DNA from: Lepeophtheirus salmonis
Lineage: Eukaryota > Arthropoda > Copepoda > Siphonostomatoida > Caligidae
NCBI RefSeq assembly: GCF_016086655.4
Contig: NC_052138.2
Span: forward strand, 34,235,403 to 34,299,402
Direction: 5' to 3'
DNA length: 64,000 nt
A program made the translations under genes and the position numbers. Shown piece after piece: positions 60,021 to 64,000 of this stretch; within the stretch, counting starts at the first letter, position 1, and the number at the start of each line of letters is the position of its first letter. Below the pieces are notes generated by a model. It had not been told where the DNA came from. It saw nothing but the letters and a program-made list of their open reading frames with translations, and searched no databases.

Positions 60021-62219
60021 TGTTGTTTTTAGTTTGTTCATGTACTATTCAATAACATCACTAGCATCTTTTTGATGGGACTTTAGCCCCCCTCCCATAA
60101 AAAAAAGTCATATATTTCAAATACACCTATTATCTAAATAGCATTGTTGGACCCCCCGAAAAAAAAAAAAAGTTATGAAAGCTCGCAATACCCCTGCTCA
60201 AATTAATGTTGTAAATTGAGATATTCGAACATATATATTTAGCTAGGGATAGTTGATATTTATAGAGGCTTTACTTGTATTCTTTATGGTACTTAAACCA
60301 TATAATCAATCATATTTTTTATACTTAAAATTGTGACATTCAAGCACAATTTGAGACAATCCTGAAGGCTTAATTAGAATGATGTATTTGATAGTAATTG
60401 AATAGAATAAACTTAAATATATATATATTTTATCCATAAGGTAATGTGAGTTTCTGTTGCCTGGGCTAATATAAGTATAGATTGTTTGTCACCTCTATGT
60501 GATAATGATCGTTATCATTCAGGAAGTTGTATTATTTTGTCACAATGCAGTGCCACTCACTCTCGCCGTGTTTACAAACTAATATAAGAAAACACAATCA
60601 TGATCTATTCATTAATTCGTTGAAGAATGAAAATGTTTTGAGAAAAATGACACAAGTTTGCTTTTATCACTATAATTTAGTCTCATAATATGTTTAGAGA
60701 AAGATAATCTTATCCATTAATAGATCATTTTCACAGACGTCATAAATTGCATCATAATTGAAGGAAACGCCATCGCAGGGGCTCAAAGTTGTTATTTTTA
60801 ATACGTTAAATTGACAAATTTCCAATAAACCTTAATAAAATTCCATAAAATGGCTTTTTGAATTAAAAAAAACTTAACACATGCACTGAATACTACATAA
60901 TGCTTATGATAAACACTGATATTTAAATTTTATCAAAGTACTAGTTACTGAAAATCCCTAAAAATGGTCAGACTTGTACAATTTTTTAAAAAGTTTTGAT
61001 AGATTAAGGACGAGAAAAAGATTGATAGTTATATAAAAATATATTATAATTTCCATTATAATATTTAATACATATCCAAAATATAGAAATAAGATTGTAT
61101 AACGATGTATTAACATATTTTAAGGTCAGATATGTAATAAAACTAAGCATTCAAATGGTAAGATGTAGGTCCTATTATTCGTTGTTCTTATTTTGACATT
61201 CAATAGTTGACAATTTTTCTTAATATAAATGAAATAAGGGTTTCATTGCTATGAAACTAGATTGTTTAGGCCCCCGAAATTGTGACGTCGCACGAAAACG
61301 CACAATTCATGATTGACCTACTTCTTAAGTCTAATAGATTATAATTATAATATAATTAATAATAGAGTAGCCTAAGAAATAGGATTAAATCTGTGAAATT
61401 CCTTGTCGACTTTGCGAAATACATAAATAGATAACCATATAAATAATGTACTAAATTTCACATATTTTTTATCTTTTTTTTAAATTTACTTTAAGTAATT
61501 AACATTTTCCTAATTTCATTTCAAGTTGTTTTCTTTATAAGCAGAGAAAATATATATTTGTCTTAAATATGCCTCTGCACTCTACATAGAAAATAAAACC
61601 CACACAAAACAAAAAGACTATAATACAAAGACGTTTATGTCTTTATAAGGTTATAAATCAATAGAGAATAGACCCAATAGGATTTTTTTTTTAAATAAGT
61701 TTCTTTTATAAGGTTAAGTGAGAAAATTTGTAACCGATATTTGCAAATATCTATAAAATAAACAAAACTATAATTGTTTATATATAGTATTTATAATAAT
61801 TATGAATTTATATAATAGCAAATCATGATAATCTAAATTATTAAGATTAATTATCATTACTCATTTACATTTTCGACGAGTAAATTAAGGGATGACCTTA
61901 AATAAATAGGATTATGTACACGACATAAGTAAGTAAGCAAATACATGTGTACTTTTCCAGTATTGAGTTAATATATTTTTTTTTCTACACAAGAACCTTT
62001 TCTGCTGGTGACAATAACAAACTGAGGACTCTCAGGCTATTTTTTGGTGTACAGGTAAATTCCTTTGAATTTGAAAAAATGGGGATTTTGTTTCCAAATT
62101 AGCCTGTTCCCCTGTTTTATCAAAGACTATGTTCCTCCTTTTGGTTCAACAACTATTATTGCAAGTAGGGTTTTTTTTATATATGTAATCTATATTAATA
62201 AATAAAAATTATATGTCTG
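60021..62219. other. Non-coding, no recognised element
   Basis: AT-rich sequence. The words AGACGTCATAAATTGCATCA at about 60736 echo 17102. No gene or element end was recognised. Confidence 0.45.
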
Positions 62220-63480
62220 CATGAAAAATAATAAAGGGGTCACTTTATATGGTGCTCTCTGATAAATAACATATACCAATACAATATAAAGAAAAAAAGG
62301 TGTATAAAATACAGGGAGCACTGTATAAAATGAATCAAATCTTGCAAGCGTTTAGTTCAACTCATATTAAAAATAGAAAAAAGAGAAGTACTTTATATGA
62401 AAAAATTTTAAATGCGACTTTAGATGAGGTTTAGCGACGAGCTAATGTACTCATTGGCTCATCAAATAGTATACATTAACAAAGTATACTGTATTAATGT
62501 CATATTTTATTAAAAGCGTAGCTATACATTTGTAAATCCTTTCTTTAAAAAAAATTATTTAGCTTTTGTTATGATTTTTTTATTCTTGCAGAGAGAACGT
62601 CTAAGTATTGGGTGAGTAGCTACGTGTGAGTGTACTCATGAATTGTGATGAAAATATTTCGTATAATGGGGATGTTAAAAAAAGAAAGCAAAAATCAACA
62701 TGGTAACTCTGACAATTAGAAGAAGAATGTTTTGGACGAGATCACCTACAATTAGCTGTTACAAGGGAGGAGTTTAAGAAGGACATAAACAAAGAGATTG
62801 TTAAGAATAACTCCGATGTCGATCATCAATTCCACTCTGAATCCAACATACTTACAATTATAATTCTGCAACAAATCCTCAAGATTAATCTCCGTCTTTA
62901 ATGAGCACACACGAACGTTTCATCAGGCTTGGAATAAAATTGAATCTATTTAGGAATGAAAGTTCAGTACTCAGAAGTTAAATAATAAAGAAAAAAAAAT
63001 TCATTTTCCAGATTACCAATTCAAAAAAAACAAAAAACAGACCAGCTAAAAAATTCACATGATTTACATCACTGCTCATGAAAAACGGAGATAAATATCA
63101 AGGATTTGTTGGGGATTATATTTTATATTATTTAAGACAAACTTATTTGTTCGTCGATGCCTAATAACTCCGGAGAATGCTGGGTACTATCGCTATCGTG
63201 CTACCTTTTTTTTACTAATAAACCAAATACTAAATGCTATAAAAAGTGCAATTTTTGACTCATAGCATCATATTTAGGTGGTACATGAGAGTTTAAAATG
63301 GCCAATTTCGTCCTAAATTTCCTTTTCAAATTAAATGTTCTGTAATACACCAAAAATGGCCTGAAAGACTTCCAACTTCGGCAAATAGTTATTTTATTGT
63401 CTTTACAAGTAAATATCTGTGTCTACGAGGGGGGGGGAGGATTTACTAAGAAAACGGCACTAGATAATGTGTGTATAGAA
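62220..63480. repeat. Composite repeat, 62-kb copy, with an inserted family A copy
   Basis: Shares with the 52-kb copy, in order: GCTCTCTGATAAATAACATA, TTGCAAGCGTTTAG (one unit only, not a tandem array), TACTCATTGGCTCATC, ACGTGTGAGTGTACTCATG, GGGGATTATATTTTATATTA, ATGCCTAATAACTCC, ATTTTTGACTCATA and TACACCAAAAATGGCCTGA. Family A (reverse orientation) interrupts it at 62695-62920. Confidence 0.7.
62695..62920 (-). repeat. Repeat family A inserted in the composite repeat
   Basis: Read on the minus strand it begins AGACGGAGATTAATCTTGAG with GGATTTGTTGCAGAATTATA, as the copy at 8640 does, and ends near GTCAGAGTTACCATGTT. The central TTATTTCC part is divergent. Confidence 0.6.
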
Positions 63481-63839
63481 TCATTGTATGGCGAATAGTT
63501 ATAAAACTATTAATAGCCTGAAAATCATGAATTAATCTTCAAAAAGTATGTAAGTACTTCTACTGTTCGTTACACAGCTACTTTTAATAATAGACTTTTC
63601 CTCTGTTCTCAATCACTACTAAAACAACTGTAATAAAAATTACACGAAATTATACCCATGTAACCGTATTTCATTATGCAATAATATATAATCTAACTCA
63701 ATTACTTCAAAAGTGTATAAAAACACCTATCACGTCGTTATCTTTATTGCAGCATGCAACCTTTCTTCCGAAAAAAATCGGAAAAAAGGCTAAAAATCAG
63801 TTGTTATTTTGACAACTCTTTCTAACTATGGAGTTACTG

Positions 63840-64000
63840 TTCAATAATTTTTGGGTATTGTTTATAGCTACTTAACAAGCGATAATTCAACCAATCAACG
63901 TTCAGAACACTGATTAGAAGGGGAAAAGTAGAAACATAGAACAGCTGACACTAAAATACATATTATATTTTTGTGTTCGCGAGGTAACGCCGTGCTACAT
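63840..64000. repeat. Repeat family C and window end
   Basis: The words AATTCAACCAATCAACGTTC, AGAACACTGATTAGAAGGGG, AACAGCTGACACTAAAATAC and TTTTGTGTTCGCGAG match 38028-38130 in order and spacing. The family may continue past the window end. Confidence 0.6.

Overview
The window looks like eukaryotic, most likely arthropod, nuclear DNA: strongly AT-rich, with short GT-AG exons separated by long introns and a heavy load of decayed transposons. A crustacean, perhaps a parasitic copepod such as the salmon louse Lepeophtheirus, is my best guess. It rests on base composition, on mariner-lineage transposase fragments that I associate with that genome, and on a nuclear mitochondrial insert that reads correctly only in the invertebrate mitochondrial code. 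The species is inference; no database search was possible.

One host gene is clear: a TAB2/TAB3-like adaptor (TAK1-binding protein) on the minus strand, start codon at 56661 and stop codon at 30618. Eight exons join with matching phases into 630 codons plus a stop. They encode an N-terminal CUE ubiquitin-binding domain, a long Ser/Asn-rich middle, a coiled coil, an NZF (RanBP2-type) zinc finger and a short acidic tail. Introns 6 (10 kb) and 7 (13 kb) hold most of the transposons in the second half of the window and a mitochondrial cox3 insert. A second probable host exon, the 3' end of an unrecognised basic protein, lies at 2943-3223 (+).

The rest is intergenic or intronic DNA full of mobile-element remains. 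In order: a deleted mariner-lineage element (4471-5330); an inverted repeat (8297-8473); a hAT-type MITE with target-site duplications (10333-10559); a mariner fragment (11520-11760); a second deleted mariner-lineage element (14537-15290); an LTR-retrotransposon gag remnant (17767-18670); a hAT-like end pair (19055-19362); a non-LTR retrotransposon with a reverse transcriptase (about 21000-23440); a P-element/THAP transposase (23750-25760); a Tc1/mariner relic (28408-29100); a mariner with a damaged active site (33313-34340); LINE, hAT and mariner pieces (36147-41165); the NUMT (44485-44960); a small mariner-type element with both TIRs (46870-47466); a ZBED/hAT relic (47690-48385); related TAGTGTTG-ended MITEs (49.2-54.1 kb); a 370-bp MITE with perfect 30-bp TIRs that keeps an intact 42-codon helix-turn-helix ORF (57836-58205); and a nearly full-length Tc1/mariner (58769-60020). 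A composite repeat of about 1 kb occurs at 52.0-53.06 and 62.2-63.48 kb, with part of it at 49.06 kb.

No rRNA, tRNA, CRISPR array, operon or bacterial-type regulation was seen. The most notable items are the complete TAB gene model with its C-terminal extension, the recent-looking cox3 insert, and the helix-turn-helix-bearing MITE just upstream of the TAB gene.
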